A stretch of 64,000 bases of DNA from Massilia sp. YIM B02763 (GTDB taxonomy: Bacteria; Pseudomonadota; Gammaproteobacteria; Burkholderiales; Burkholderiaceae_D). The notes under the pieces are model-generated. The model was not told where the DNA came from. It searched no databases and was given only the letters and a program-made list of their open reading frames with translations. The position numbers were made by a program, and so were the translations under genes. The stretch is taken from assembly GCF_030412015.1 (NCBI RefSeq), contig NZ_JASNRD010000001.1, forward strand, positions 248,001 to 312,000, given 5' to 3'. Positions 17,725 through 26,728 of the stretch are shown here, piece by piece (the stretch's first letter is position 1; the number at the start of each line of letters is the position of its first letter).

Positions 17725-19020
17725 CTACGCCGCCAGCGCCTTGATGGCCGCCGCCAGCCGGTCCAGGTCTTCGTCGCGGGTGAACCAGGACGGCGTGACG
17801 CGGATGCAGGCCCCGCCGACGGGCCCCTTGCGCGCAACGGTGAAGATGCCGTACTCCTCGGCCAGCCGCCGCGCCAGCGCCACGTTGTCCTCGTAGCTGG
17901 TCTTGCCGCGCAGGCGGAACGAGGTCAGCGCCCCGTACATCGCGGGGTCCTCCGGCGTGAGCACCTGCACGCCGGGCAGCTCCCGTACCTGGTGCACCCA
18001 GCGGTCGCGCAATGCGCGCAGCCGCGCGGCGCGGTCGGCCAGCTTGACGCTGCCATGGAAGTCGATGGCCGCGGGTATCGTCATCACGGCCGGCACGTCC
18101 ATCGTGCCGGGGTGCACGCGGGCGCGGATGTCCGTGTCCGGATACAGCGTATTGCCGGCCTGCGGCGCGATGTCCTGCAGGCGCGAAGCGCGGATCGCCA
18201 TGAAGCCGCTGCACAGCGGCGCGCCGACCCATTTGTGCAGGTTGGCGCCGACGAAGTCCGCGCCCAGGTCGGGGATGGAGAAGTCCAGCTGGCCCCAGGA
18301 CTGGGCGATGTCGACGATCACGTCGACGTTGCGGCTCTTCGCCATGCGCACGATTTCCGCCACCGGCGTCACCAGGCCCGTGCGGTTGTTGACGTGCGTG
18401 AGCAGCAGCAGGCGCGTGCGCGGATTCTGGCGCAGGGCCCCCTCGTAGGCGTCGATGACGTTCTGGCGCGTGGCCGGCTCCGGCGTCCGCACGGTGACGA
18501 GCTGGTGGCCGCCGCGGCGCGCGGCGGCGGCCATCGCATCCTGCACCACGTCGTAGTCGAGATCCCCCATCATCAGCACGTCGCCCGGGCGCAGCAGGCG
18601 GTAGTTGCCGATCAGGTTCTGCAGCGACTCGCAGGCGTTGCGCGTCAGCGCCAGCTCCCCCGGCGCCACGCCCGTATGCGCGGCCACGCGCGCGCGGATC
18701 GCCTCCTTCTCCACGCTGTCGAAGCGCGTGCGCAGGTACTGCGAGCTGCCGCGGTTCACCAGGTCGACGTTGCGCTTGAACGCCTCGAGCACGGGACGCG
18801 CCATGATGCCGAGGTAGGCGTTCTCCAGGTTGACGAATTCCGGGGCGACGTCGTAGTGGCGCGCCAGCGCGTCCCAGTCGGCGGCGCCGGCTCCCGCCGC
18901 GGCGGCGGCGGCGGGAGCGGCGGGAGCGGCGGGAGCGGCGGGAGCGGCGCCGTGCGCGCCCAGCGCGAGGCCGGCGGCGCCGCACAGCAGGGTCCTGCGG
19001 TTCAGGTTCGGTATGGTCAT
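17725..19020 (-). CDS. Tat-exported class V aminotransferase-fold PLP enzyme
   Basis: 431 residues. The N-terminus NLNRRTLLCGAAGLALG is a twin-arginine signal, followed by an Ala/Pro linker encoded by 9-bp tandem repeats. The mature part is a class V PLP fold related to isopenicillin-N epimerase and cysteine desulfurase-like proteins: ELALTRNACESLQNLIG for cofactor phosphate binding, VDIAQSWGQLDF with the Asp and Gln that hold PLP, and the Schiff-base lysine in GANLHKWVGAPL. Tat export implies cofactor loading in the cytoplasm before transport. The substrate is unknown. It is divergent from the LysR gene at 19162, a likely regulator. Confidence 0.82.
   Translation of the reverse strand: MTIPNLNRRTLLCGAAGLALGAHGAAPAAPAAPAAPAAAAAAGAGAADWDALARHYDVAPEFVNLENAYLGIMARPVLEAFKRNVDLVNRGSSQYLRTRFDSVEKEAIRARVAAHTGVAPGELALTRNACESLQNLIGNYRLLRPGDVLMMGDLDYDVVQDAMAAAARRGGHQLVTVRTPEPATRQNVIDAYEGALRQNPRTRLLLLTHVNNRTGLVTPVAEIVRMAKSRNVDVIVDIAQSWGQLDFSIPDLGADFVGANLHKWVGAPLCSGFMAIRASRLQDIAPQAGNTLYPDTDIRARVHPGTMDVPAVMTIPAAIDFHGSVKLADRAARLRALRDRWVHQVRELPGVQVLTPEDPAMYGALTSFRLRGKTSYEDNVALARRLAEEYGIFTVARKGPVGGACIRVTPSWFTRDEDLDRLAAAIKALAA
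18913..18948 (-). repeat. Four 9-bp tandem repeats in the aminotransferase linker
   Basis: GGGAGCGGC is repeated four times perfectly and encodes the (Ala-Pro-Ala)n linker between the Tat signal and the enzyme. Copy-number change would vary linker length in steps of three residues. Confidence 0.9.
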
Positions 19021-19161
19021 GGCGTGGCCTCGGCAGTGGAAACGCCGTCCAGTATGGGGGTACGCGCCCGCGGCCGGCGCGGCGCCCGGTGATCGCCCCA
19101 TCAGCGGCGCTTATGCCCCGTGCTTCCGCCTGCGGCCCGGCTGGGCCATAATGCATCGACC

Positions 19162-20136
19162 ATGCTTGAGCGCGACATCGACATCTTCCGCACCGTGATG
19201 ACTTCCGGCTCCGCCACCAAGGCGGCGCGCCTGCTCGGCCTGTCCCAGCCGGCCGTCAGCCTGGCGCTGCGCCGGCTGGAAAAGCATGCCGGGCTCGACC
19301 TGTTCCAGCGCGCCGGCGGCAAGCTGCGGCCGAACCAGGAGGCGCACGCGCTGCTGGCGGAAGTGCAGCGCCATTACGTGGGCATGGACCTGATCGAGCA
19401 CCGCATCCGCACGCTGAGCCAGTTCGGCGCCGGCCGCGTGCGCATCGCCAGCTTCCCGGGCCTGGGCATCGGCTTCATGCCGCGCGTGCTGGCCGACCTG
19501 GGGCCGCAGCGCGAGCGCAGCCTGGTGTCGCTGCAGGTGATGGGCTCGCAGGACGTGCGCGACTGCGTGCTGCGCGGCGAGGCGGAATTTGGCCTGGTGG
19601 CGGACGACGTGTCCGTCGGCGGCCTCGAACACGCGCTGTTCGCGCACTATTTCGGCGTCGTCGCCCTTCCCGCGGGCCACCCGCTGGCGGCGCAGGACGT
19701 GGTCACGCCGCGCCAGCTGGCGCGCTATCCCTTCGTCTCGCTGAACCCCGGCGACACGGTCAGCGTGCGCCTGGATGCCATCTGCCGCGCCCACGGCGTG
19801 CAGCTGCGGACGGCGATCGAGAGCACCTACACGATCAGCCTGTGCGAACTGGTGCGCAGCGGGATCGGCATCGCCATCGTCAACCCCGTCACCGCCTGCG
19901 ACTACCTGGGAACGGGACTCGTGTTCCGGCCGTTTTCCGAGCGCCTCGACTTCACGGCATTGACGGTCTGGCCGCCGGACCAGCCGGCGTCGCCCTTCGC
20001 GCGCGCCCTGCCCGCCGCCATGCGCATGCGCCTGGAAGCGGACATGGCCAGGCTGGCGGCCCAGATGCCGGCGCGCGGCGTCACCCTGCACCAGTTCCAG
20101 AAGATCGCGGCGTCCTTCCCCCATCCGGCCGCGTGA
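19162..20136 (+). CDS. LysR-family transcriptional regulator
   Basis: 324 residues: N-terminal winged helix-turn-helix at about 1-60 (SGSATKAARLLGLSQPAVSL, then ALRRLEKHAGLDLFQR) and a LysR substrate-binding domain from about 90. It is divergent from the Tat-exported aminotransferase with 141 bp between starts, the usual layout for a regulator and its target. The chosen ATG starts right at the HTH; a CATAAT box lies 9 nt upstream. Its 3' end overlaps the convergent PepSY gene by 56 bp. Confidence 0.9.
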   Translation: MLERDIDIFRTVMTSGSATKAARLLGLSQPAVSLALRRLEKHAGLDLFQRAGGKLRPNQEAHALLAEVQRHYVGMDLIEHRIRTLSQFGAGRVRIASFPGLGIGFMPRVLADLGPQRERSLVSLQVMGSQDVRDCVLRGEAEFGLVADDVSVGGLEHALFAHYFGVVALPAGHPLAAQDVVTPRQLARYPFVSLNPGDTVSVRLDAICRAHGVQLRTAIESTYTISLCELVRSGIGIAIVNPVTACDYLGTGLVFRPFSERLDFTALTVWPPDQPASPFARALPAAMRMRLEADMARLAAQMPARGVTLHQFQKIAASFPHPAA

Positions 20137-21631
20137 CGCCGGAGCGCGCCGCCGCGCGCTTGCGCAGGCGCCGCGCGCCGATGACGACGGCCGTCCCGGA
20201 AAACAGCAGGCCGCCCGCGCCCAGCAGCAGCAACACCGCCTCGCGCAGCCAGCCCGCGTCCAGCATCGCCGGCAGGTCCCAGCTGTGCAGCAGGTTGAAC
20301 AGCCAGCGGCCCAGGCGCTGGGAACGGTCCATGCTGGAGGCGACCTCGCCCGTGCACGGATCGAGATGGACCCAGGTCGCGTGGGCGTCGTCGTACACGA
20401 GGCGCAGCACGGGCAGGCGGCGCTCGTCGGCGCCGTACATCGACTGCTCCTGGCGCGCATAGTAATACGCGTCGTAGCGGTCGACGCGCGCCGGGGCCGG
20501 CGCCGCGCCCGGCATCAGGTGGCGCGCGGCCGCCAGCAGGCGCGCGTCCGGCCAGCGCGCCAGGACGGCGAAGCCGGCGCCGTTCGCCACCACGATGCGG
20601 GTGCGGTCGGCGCCGTCGCGCGCCAGCAGGAAGGGTTCACCGTCCAGCACGCGCCATTCCAGTTCGCGCGGCGCGAATCCGGCCTCGCGCAGCAGCGCCA
20701 GCGCCCGCGGCACGCGAATGTCCGGGCGCCGCGCGCCCGGCGTGCCGCCCGCGTAGGCCGCCAGGTCGGGCTCTGGCCCGTGCGCGTCGAACACGCCGAG
20801 CGGGTTCATCGACATCAGGCCGCTGAAGATCCAGGCCAGCACCATCGCGCCGAACGCGAGTCCCAGCACGTGGTGCCAGCGCATCGCCGTCTCGCGGAAC
20901 GGGGTCTTCGCGCCGGACTTGTAGCGGCCGCCGAAGCGCCAGCGCCAGATGCCGTTCAGCGCGCCCGTGAACGCCGACACGGTGCCCACCGCCGACAAGG
21001 CGATCACCAGCCAGGTCCAGACCGGGTCGGACGGCTGGTTGCGGAACATGTACAGCCAGTGCAGCCAGGCGCCGACGAAGTTCCACAGCCGCTGGGCGCG
21101 CGGCGCGTCCAGCATCACCTGGCCCGTGCGCGACGAGACATACAGCCGGGTGGCGGCGGCATCGCCCATCTCGACCACGTGCAGCGGACGGTGGACGTCC
21201 AGCGCGCGCGAGTGGGTCCAGCGGTCCTCGCCGACGGTGCCCGCGTAGGTGGCGCTGGCGCCGGGCAGGAAGGAGCGCGCCGCCTGCAGCGCGCCGGCGC
21301 GGTCGACGGCCTCCTCGCGCCGGCCGCTCGCCGCGTCGAACGACGCGATGGCGCCCTGCCCATCGGTCAGCACGTAGTGCGGTGCGCCGCGGATCGACGT
21401 CAGCACGAGGCGCCGCGCATCCTGCACGCCCGGCAGGTCCCCGGGGTCCACGCAGCAGCCTTGCGCGGGCAGCGTCGGCAGCCCCGCCAGCCGTTCCCAC
21501 GGCGTCAGCTTGGGGTAGCCGGCGAACAGCATCACCATGCCGCTGGCGAACCACAGCACCATCAGCACGCACATCGCCACGCCCGTCCAGCGGTGCACGA
21601 GGAAGGCGCCGCGCTTGAATCCGGTACTCAT
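20081..21631 (-). CDS. PepSY-associated transmembrane protein (reductase-like)
   Basis: 516 residues with four main membrane segments (about 12-36, 195-222, 252-275 and 455-480) and periplasmic loops carrying PepSY-like repeats. The opening HRWTGVAMCVLMVLWFASGM is typical of PepSY_TM proteins (the PiuB and FsrB-like group) that sit beside siderophore or copper receptors. Conserved His residues in the helices (HRW, LHW, RWHHVLG, LLHSWD) could bind haem, so it may reduce the imported metal at the inner membrane; that is inference. It is the third gene of the operon, 13 bp after the TonB receptor. Confidence 0.8.
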   Translation of the reverse strand: MSTGFKRGAFLVHRWTGVAMCVLMVLWFASGMVMLFAGYPKLTPWERLAGLPTLPAQGCCVDPGDLPGVQDARRLVLTSIRGAPHYVLTDGQGAIASFDAASGRREEAVDRAGALQAARSFLPGASATYAGTVGEDRWTHSRALDVHRPLHVVEMGDAAATRLYVSSRTGQVMLDAPRAQRLWNFVGAWLHWLYMFRNQPSDPVWTWLVIALSAVGTVSAFTGALNGIWRWRFGGRYKSGAKTPFRETAMRWHHVLGLAFGAMVLAWIFSGLMSMNPLGVFDAHGPEPDLAAYAGGTPGARRPDIRVPRALALLREAGFAPRELEWRVLDGEPFLLARDGADRTRIVVANGAGFAVLARWPDARLLAAARHLMPGAAPAPARVDRYDAYYYARQEQSMYGADERRLPVLRLVYDDAHATWVHLDPCTGEVASSMDRSQRLGRWLFNLLHSWDLPAMLDAGWLREAVLLLLGAGGLLFSGTAVVIGARRLRKRAAARSGVTRPDGGRTPRSSGTGAG

Positions 21632-21644
21632 GCCGGCGCTCCGG

Positions 21645-23801
21645 TCAGAACCGGTGGTCGAGCACCAGCTCGACGCGGCGGTCCGGGCCGACCAGCCACT
21701 GCGTCGGCGTGTAATAGGCCGTCTGGTAGTAGCGCTTGTCGAACACGTTGGTGCCGTGCAGCGTCAGGCTGGTCTGGCTCGCGACCTTCCAGCGCAGCGA
21801 CAGGTCGGTCGTGGTGTACGCGGGCATGCGCAGGGTGTTCGCGTTGTCGGCATAGCGCTCGCCCACGTAGCGCATGCCGGCGCTGGCGCTCCAGGCGGGC
21901 AGCGGCTGCCAGTGCAGCCACAGGTTGGCCAGGCGGCGCGGCACGTCCGGCGGCAGCTTGCCGGCGCGCGAGACGGGCACGCCGCCGACGCTCTCGCTGA
22001 AGTCGTCGTAGCGTGCGCGCAGCAGGGACGCATTGGCGTCCAGCGTCCAACCCGGCGCCAGCAGCAGGTTCAACGTGCCTTCGACGCCGCGCGAGGAACG
22101 GCGCCCGACCTGGATGCTGCGGGACGGATCGGCCGGATCGCGCGTCAGCAGGTTGTCCTTCCGGATGTCGTACACGGCGAGCGTCCACTCCCCGCGCTTG
22201 TCGAGCAGCAATTGCTTGACGCCGGCTTCAACCTGGCGCCCCGTCGCGTTCTTGAAATTGCTGTTGGCGGGCGACAGGAACAGCTGCGAACTCACGGGAT
22301 CGGCGGCGCGCGCATACTGCGCATACAGGGCGAGGCCCGGCGCGGCCTCGTAGACGGTGCCGACGCGCCAGCCCGTATCGGCGAACACCTTGTCGTAGGC
22401 GAGCCGGCGCGCCACCAGGTCGGTGCGCTCCAGCTTCGCATGGTCGTAGCGCAGGCCGCCCAGCAGCGACCAGCGCTCGTCCAGCGCCAGGCGGTCCTCC
22501 ATGAACAGCGCGTACTGGCGCGCGCGGATGCGGTAGCGCGGAATGGTCGGGACATCGCTCACGAACAGGCCCGGTACCGGATCAAACAAGTCCACCGGTC
22601 CCGGCGAGCCGGCATAGGTGTTGTTGATATGGGTGAACGACGTCGCATTGACGTCGAAGCCGGCCGCCACGTCGTTCTTCAGGCCGAACAGGCTGCCCTT
22701 GAACGTGGCCGTCGTCGTGTTGCCGTTCTGCGCCTGGTCGTGCAGGATCTCCGTATCGTCGGAGCGGTCGACGAGGCGCGTGTCCGGGTTGTAGACGTAG
22801 GACTCGGCATTGCGCCAGTGGCGGTCGCTGGTGACGAGGTAGAAGCGCGAGCGCACCGTCGTCGCCGCATTCGGCTGCCAGTTGGCGTCCAGGCCCAGCC
22901 AGCGGTCCTTGTAGGTGATGACGCTGTCGGCCACGTTGTAGTTGCGGTCGCGCGTCGCTTCCAGCTGCCGGCCGTCGACCAGCGGCGTGCCGAAGTAGCG
23001 CATCGGCTTCTGGTAGCCGTAGGCCATCGACAGCTTGAACCACAGCTCAGGGGAAACGTCGAAGCGCAGCGCGCCGGAAAAGGCGCGGTTGCGCGAGTCG
23101 CCCATGTCGACCCAGCCGCTCGAGCGGTCGGCGCTGGCGTCCACGCGGTAGGACCAGTGTTCGCCGATCGCCCCGCCGCTGCCGAACGCGAGGCGGCGCG
23201 TGTCCTCGTTGCCGATGGCGGCCTGGATCTCGTTCGTGACGGGACCGCGGCCCGGCTGCTTCGGCACGACGTTGACGACGCCGCCGATGGCGCCCTCGCC
23301 ATAGATCACGGACGCGGGTCCGCGCAGCACCTCGATGCGCTCGACGGCCCAGGTATCGAAGGGGAAGGACAGGCCGGCGCCGCCGTACTGGCGCAGGCCG
23401 TCGTACAGGCGCATCACGGACGTGGTGTCGGTGAAGCCGCGCGCGGACAGCGACGAGGACGAATTGCCCGGATGCGGCAGGCTGCTGATGCCCGGAGCGC
23501 GCACGATGGCGTCCGTCAGGTTGACGTCGCCGCGCTCCTCCAGCTGCTTGCGGGTGACGACGTCGATGCTGGCCGGCGTCTCCAGGCGCGACAGGTCCAG
23601 GTAGGAGCCGGTGGCGGTGCGGTCGTGCAGCGTGCCGTCCTGGGCGCTGCCGGTGACGACGACCTTGGCGACGGGGCCCGGCTCGGCATCGTCGACGGCG
23701 TGTGCCGGCTGGGCGCCGCACCAGGCCAGCAGGCAGCAGACATGAAGGGCCTTGCGCGGCAAGGACGAAGGGGTGGCGGTGAATACGCGCGTGGGTTGCA
23801 T
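21645..23801 (-). CDS. TonB-dependent siderophore/metal receptor
   Basis: 718 residues with signal peptide (cleavage near AQPAHA), TonB-box-like KVVVTG, a plug domain (PASIDVVTRKQLEERGDVNL in part, then RIEVLRGPASVIYGEGAIGG) and a 22-strand-type barrel ending in HRF, the aromatic last residue of outer-membrane proteins. The plug and barrel are typical of FhuE- or FpvA-like receptors without an N-terminal signalling domain. The DUF2946 gene upstream is often linked to copper receptors in pseudomonads, so the ligand may be copper or a ferric siderophore. The ATG at 23801 begins directly with the signal peptide. Confidence 0.9.
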   Translation of the reverse strand: MQPTRVFTATPSSLPRKALHVCCLLAWCGAQPAHAVDDAEPGPVAKVVVTGSAQDGTLHDRTATGSYLDLSRLETPASIDVVTRKQLEERGDVNLTDAIVRAPGISSLPHPGNSSSSLSARGFTDTTSVMRLYDGLRQYGGAGLSFPFDTWAVERIEVLRGPASVIYGEGAIGGVVNVVPKQPGRGPVTNEIQAAIGNEDTRRLAFGSGGAIGEHWSYRVDASADRSSGWVDMGDSRNRAFSGALRFDVSPELWFKLSMAYGYQKPMRYFGTPLVDGRQLEATRDRNYNVADSVITYKDRWLGLDANWQPNAATTVRSRFYLVTSDRHWRNAESYVYNPDTRLVDRSDDTEILHDQAQNGNTTTATFKGSLFGLKNDVAAGFDVNATSFTHINNTYAGSPGPVDLFDPVPGLFVSDVPTIPRYRIRARQYALFMEDRLALDERWSLLGGLRYDHAKLERTDLVARRLAYDKVFADTGWRVGTVYEAAPGLALYAQYARAADPVSSQLFLSPANSNFKNATGRQVEAGVKQLLLDKRGEWTLAVYDIRKDNLLTRDPADPSRSIQVGRRSSRGVEGTLNLLLAPGWTLDANASLLRARYDDFSESVGGVPVSRAGKLPPDVPRRLANLWLHWQPLPAWSASAGMRYVGERYADNANTLRMPAYTTTDLSLRWKVASQTSLTLHGTNVFDKRYYQTAYYTPTQWLVGPDRRVELVLDHRF

Positions 23802-23970
23802 GGTTCTTTTTCTATCGTTCTGGTGGGCCGCGGCGGCCGTGACGTGACGGCGGCGGGCGGCGGCGGTCGCCGCGGCGCGCACGCGGCTCCAGCGCGCGCG
23901 GGAGCGCGTGCTGCGAACGGACGTGGGGGCACGAGGCGGCGTCTTGCCGGAAAACCGGCGGCGGTGCAAA

Positions 23971-24369
23971 TCAGGCGAGGGAGGCGAGGAAGGCGGGCGG
24001 CGCGCGCGATTGCGCGGCGATCCAGGCAGATAGCGGCCGCGCGGAACGATAGTAAAGCGGCGGATAGTCGTCGTGCCCGCGCAGGACGGCAAGCACGAAG
24101 GGCGTCGGCGGCGTCATCGCCACCGGATTCGCATGGGTGAGGCAGTAGCCGCAATGACCCGCATGCTTGGCGAGCGCATCGTCGTCGCCCGGGATGGCGG
24201 CGTCCTGCTGCAGCAGCTGGATGCCGTGCGCGGTACAGATCTCGACGACGTCCTGGACGGCCTGCGGCGCGGGCAGCGCATGCGACACCGACGGCGCGAG
24301 CACGCCGAACAGGACGGCCAGCATGGCGATCCAGGCGGTGACGCAGCGGTGTCCGAGTGATGTGCCCAT
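23971..24369 (-). CDS. DUF2946-family exported protein
   Basis: 132 residues. An N-terminal hydrophobic segment (about 10-28) acts as signal or anchor, and the central motif HAGHCGYCLTHA is the Cys/His signature of DUF2946. Proteins of this family are commonly encoded with copper-related TonB receptors (family knowledge), so a metal-binding role in the periplasm is plausible. It leads the three-gene operon. A perfect TATAAT ends 6 nt before the ATG, suggesting a leaderless transcript. The frame is open to 24435, but those extra residues are not signal-like. Confidence 0.75.
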   Translation of the reverse strand: MGTSLGHRCVTAWIAMLAVLFGVLAPSVSHALPAPQAVQDVVEICTAHGIQLLQQDAAIPGDDDALAKHAGHCGYCLTHANPVAMTPPTPFVLAVLRGHDDYPPLYYRSARPLSAWIAAQSRAPPAFLASLA

Positions 24370-24375
24370 GGCGTC

Positions 24376-24381
24376 ATTATA
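24376..24381 (-). promoter_or_regulatory. Perfect TATAAT box 6 nt before the DUF2946 start
   Basis: Minus strand TATAAT-GACGCC-ATG. Spacing predicts a transcript starting at the A of the start codon. The -35 region is poor, as is common at activated promoters. Confidence 0.45.
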
Positions 24382-24516
24382 GCCAAACCGACATCCCGTG
24401 CCGCTCCGCTGATCGGGGGAGGACAAAATGTCCATCGAGCACGGGAGGCCGAATCGGGCGCGGCCACGCAGGCGTGGATGCTAAGCTGACCATTCGACAA
24501 CATTCATGGACATGCG

Positions 24517-25737
24517 ATGCCGAATCAGCGCCGGGAAAGCGCAGGCTGCCACCGCGAAGCGCTTCCTTTCATGTTCGCCACGGGCATCGAGAACAGTGCC
24601 CCGACGGTCGAGGGCGGCAAGCTGCGCCGCGACTTGATGGCCGAGTGCGGCCATTACGATCACTGGAAGACGGACTTCGCCCGCAGCGCGGCGCTCGGCG
24701 TGCGCTGGCTGCGCTGGCTGCGCTATGGCGTGCCGCTGTACCGTACCTGGCTGGGCCCCGGCCGCTACGACTGGGAATTCGCCGACCTCGCCTTCGCGGA
24801 GCTGCGCCGCCTGGGCATCGAGCCCATCGTCGACCTGTGCCATTTCTGCGTGCCGGACTGGATCGGCAACTTCCAGAATCCCGACTTCCCCGCCCTGTTC
24901 CAGGACTATGCGGGCGCATTCGCACGGCGCTATCCCTGGGTGCGCCAGTACACGCCGGTCAACGAGATCTATATCTGCGCGCGCTCGTCGGCACTGTACG
25001 GCTGGTGGAACGAACAGCAGAGCAGCCACGCCGCCTACGTGCGCGCCCTGCACCACCTGGCCCGCGCCAGCGTGCTGGCCATGCACGAGATCCTGGACCA
25101 CCGGCGCGACGCCCTGTTCGTCCAGAGCGAATCGACCGAGTACTTCCATGCCGCCGTGCCGGGCGCCGTCGCGCTGTCCAACACCCGCAACGAGCGCCGC
25201 TTCCTGTCGCTGGACCTGAACTACGGCCGCCCGCTCGAAGGCGCGCTGCGCGAGTACGTGCTGGACAACGGCATGCGGGAAGAGGACCTGCGCTTCTTCG
25301 AGCGGCATGCGCTGCGCCACTGCTGCATCCTCGGTACCGACTACTACGAGAGCAACGAGCACCACGTCGCGGAAGACGGCACGATGGGCCTGCCCGACGG
25401 CCTGCTCGGCTATGCCGCCATCGCCCACGAATACTGGCAGCGCTACGGCCTGCCGCTGATGCACACGGAGACCAACCGCGACCAGGGCGACACGGGCGAC
25501 GAAGCCAGCGCCTGGCTGCGCCACCAATGGATGCTGGTGCGCAGCCTGATGCATTGCGGCGTGCCCATGGTCGGCTTCACCTGGTATGCGCTGGCCGACC
25601 AGGTCGACTGGGACATCCACCTGCGCGAGCGGCGCGGCAAGGTCAATCCGCGCGGCCTGGTCGACCTGGAACGACGCGTGCGGCCTGTCGGCCATGCCTA
25701 CCGCGAACTGATCGCCACCTGGACGGGCCAGGTCTAG
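24517..25737 (+). CDS. Glycoside hydrolase family 1-like enzyme
   Basis: 406 residues, TIM-barrel GH1 type. Recognisable motifs: GIENSAPTVEGGKLRRD at the N-terminus, the acid/base glutamate in YTPVNEIYI, and the likely nucleophile glutamate in LMHTETNRDQG. The canonical TENG around the nucleophile is altered to TETN, so substrate range may differ from classical beta-glucosidases. No signal peptide is seen, so it should act in the cytoplasm. It stands alone between the metal operon and a LysR gene, with which it converges. Confidence 0.72.
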   Translation: MPNQRRESAGCHREALPFMFATGIENSAPTVEGGKLRRDLMAECGHYDHWKTDFARSAALGVRWLRWLRYGVPLYRTWLGPGRYDWEFADLAFAELRRLGIEPIVDLCHFCVPDWIGNFQNPDFPALFQDYAGAFARRYPWVRQYTPVNEIYICARSSALYGWWNEQQSSHAAYVRALHHLARASVLAMHEILDHRRDALFVQSESTEYFHAAVPGAVALSNTRNERRFLSLDLNYGRPLEGALREYVLDNGMREEDLRFFERHALRHCCILGTDYYESNEHHVAEDGTMGLPDGLLGYAAIAHEYWQRYGLPLMHTETNRDQGDTGDEASAWLRHQWMLVRSLMHCGVPMVGFTWYALADQVDWDIHLRERRGKVNPRGLVDLERRVRPVGHAYRELIATWTGQV

Positions 25738-25764
25738 CCACACGCGCTCGCGCGTTCGCAACGC

Positions 25765-26646
25765 TCACGCGGGCGGCACCCCGCATGCGTCGAAGAAGCC
25801 AGGCAGGCAGGGATTGCGGTTCGCCTCGTTCCACGCCAGGAACAGGTCGACGGCCGGCGCATCCCGCAGGCGCTTGAACGCGATGTCCTGCATGTGCACG
25901 CGCCGCATCGAGTCCGGCACCAGCGCGACGCAATGGGCATCGTTGACGAGGCTGAGCATGGTCTGCTGCAGCCGCACCTCGAAGCTGACCCGCGGTTCGA
26001 AGCCGTGGCGGCGGCAGAAATCCAGCACGTCCGCGTTCAGGCGGCTGCCGGCGTCCGCGGCCGTCATGGCGAAGGGATCGTCCTTCAGGTCCGTGATGCG
26101 CAGCAGGCGCGCCCTGGCACGGGGATGGGTGCGCGGCAGCGCCACGCACAGGGGCTCGGACAGCACGCGGCGCCGCGCCAGGCCGGGACGCGCGCCATTG
26201 TCGAACATGACGCCCAGGTCGATCTCGCCCGCCATCACGCGCTCCGGCAATTCGTCCGATACGACTTCCTTCAGCTCCACGCGCACGTCGGGCCAGGCCG
26301 TGCGCATCGACCGGACATAGCGCGGGATCACGGAGTAGGCGGCCGCCATCGTGAAGCCGATGCGCAGCATACCCCGCTCGCCCGCCGCGGTGGCGCGTGC
26401 CTGCACCTGGGCGCGCTGCACCGCCTCGAGGATGGCGACGGCGTCGCGATAGAAACTCTCGCCGGCGGGCGTGAGCGTCACGACGCGCGTGCTGCGCTCG
26501 AACAGGGGTGTGCCCAGCTCCCGTTCGAGGGCGGCGATCTGGCGGCTCAGCGGCGGCTGCGACAGGTGCAGGCGGGCGGCGGCACGGTGAAAATTCCTCG
26601 TCTCGGCCAGGGCGACGAAGTAGCGCAGCGGTTTGATGTCGAGCAT
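25765..26646 (-). CDS. LysR-family regulator (CatR/BenM-like)
   Basis: 293 residues with an N-terminal HTH (RNFHRAAARLHLSQPPLSRQ, a PPLSRQ form shared with the CatR/BenM/CbbR branch) and a substrate-binding domain. It is divergent from the AEC transporter at 26729 with 82 bp between starts, so it probably regulates that gene. A 13-bp near-palindrome in the gap is a candidate site. Confidence 0.9.
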   Translation of the reverse strand: MLDIKPLRYFVALAETRNFHRAAARLHLSQPPLSRQIAALERELGTPLFERSTRVVTLTPAGESFYRDAVAILEAVQRAQVQARATAAGERGMLRIGFTMAAAYSVIPRYVRSMRTAWPDVRVELKEVVSDELPERVMAGEIDLGVMFDNGARPGLARRRVLSEPLCVALPRTHPRARARLLRITDLKDDPFAMTAADAGSRLNADVLDFCRRHGFEPRVSFEVRLQQTMLSLVNDAHCVALVPDSMRRVHMQDIAFKRLRDAPAVDLFLAWNEANRNPCLPGFFDACGVPPA

Positions 26647-26689
26647 AGGCGCATTGATGCAGGAAAGGTATCGATCCTAGCGTAAACTA

Positions 26690-26702
26690 GCATTGGAAAT
26701 GC
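26690..26702. promoter_or_regulatory. Near-palindromic LysR-type site
   Basis: GCAT-TGGAA-ATGC lies between the LysR and AEC genes and overlaps the -35-like TTGGAA of the AEC promoter, where a LysR protein would contact polymerase. A short inverted CTAG pair (CTAG-CGTAAA-CTAG) is just upstream. Confidence 0.4.
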
Positions 26703-26723
26703 ATCGGCGCAGCGGCTATAGTC
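26693..26723 (+). promoter_or_regulatory. Promoter of the AEC transporter, possibly leaderless
   Basis: TTGGAA (26693-26698) and TATAGT (26718-26723) are about 19 nt apart. TATAGT is followed by CGCGCC and then the ATG at 26729, placing +1 at or next to the start codon. Confidence 0.4.
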
Positions 26724-26728
26724 GCGCC

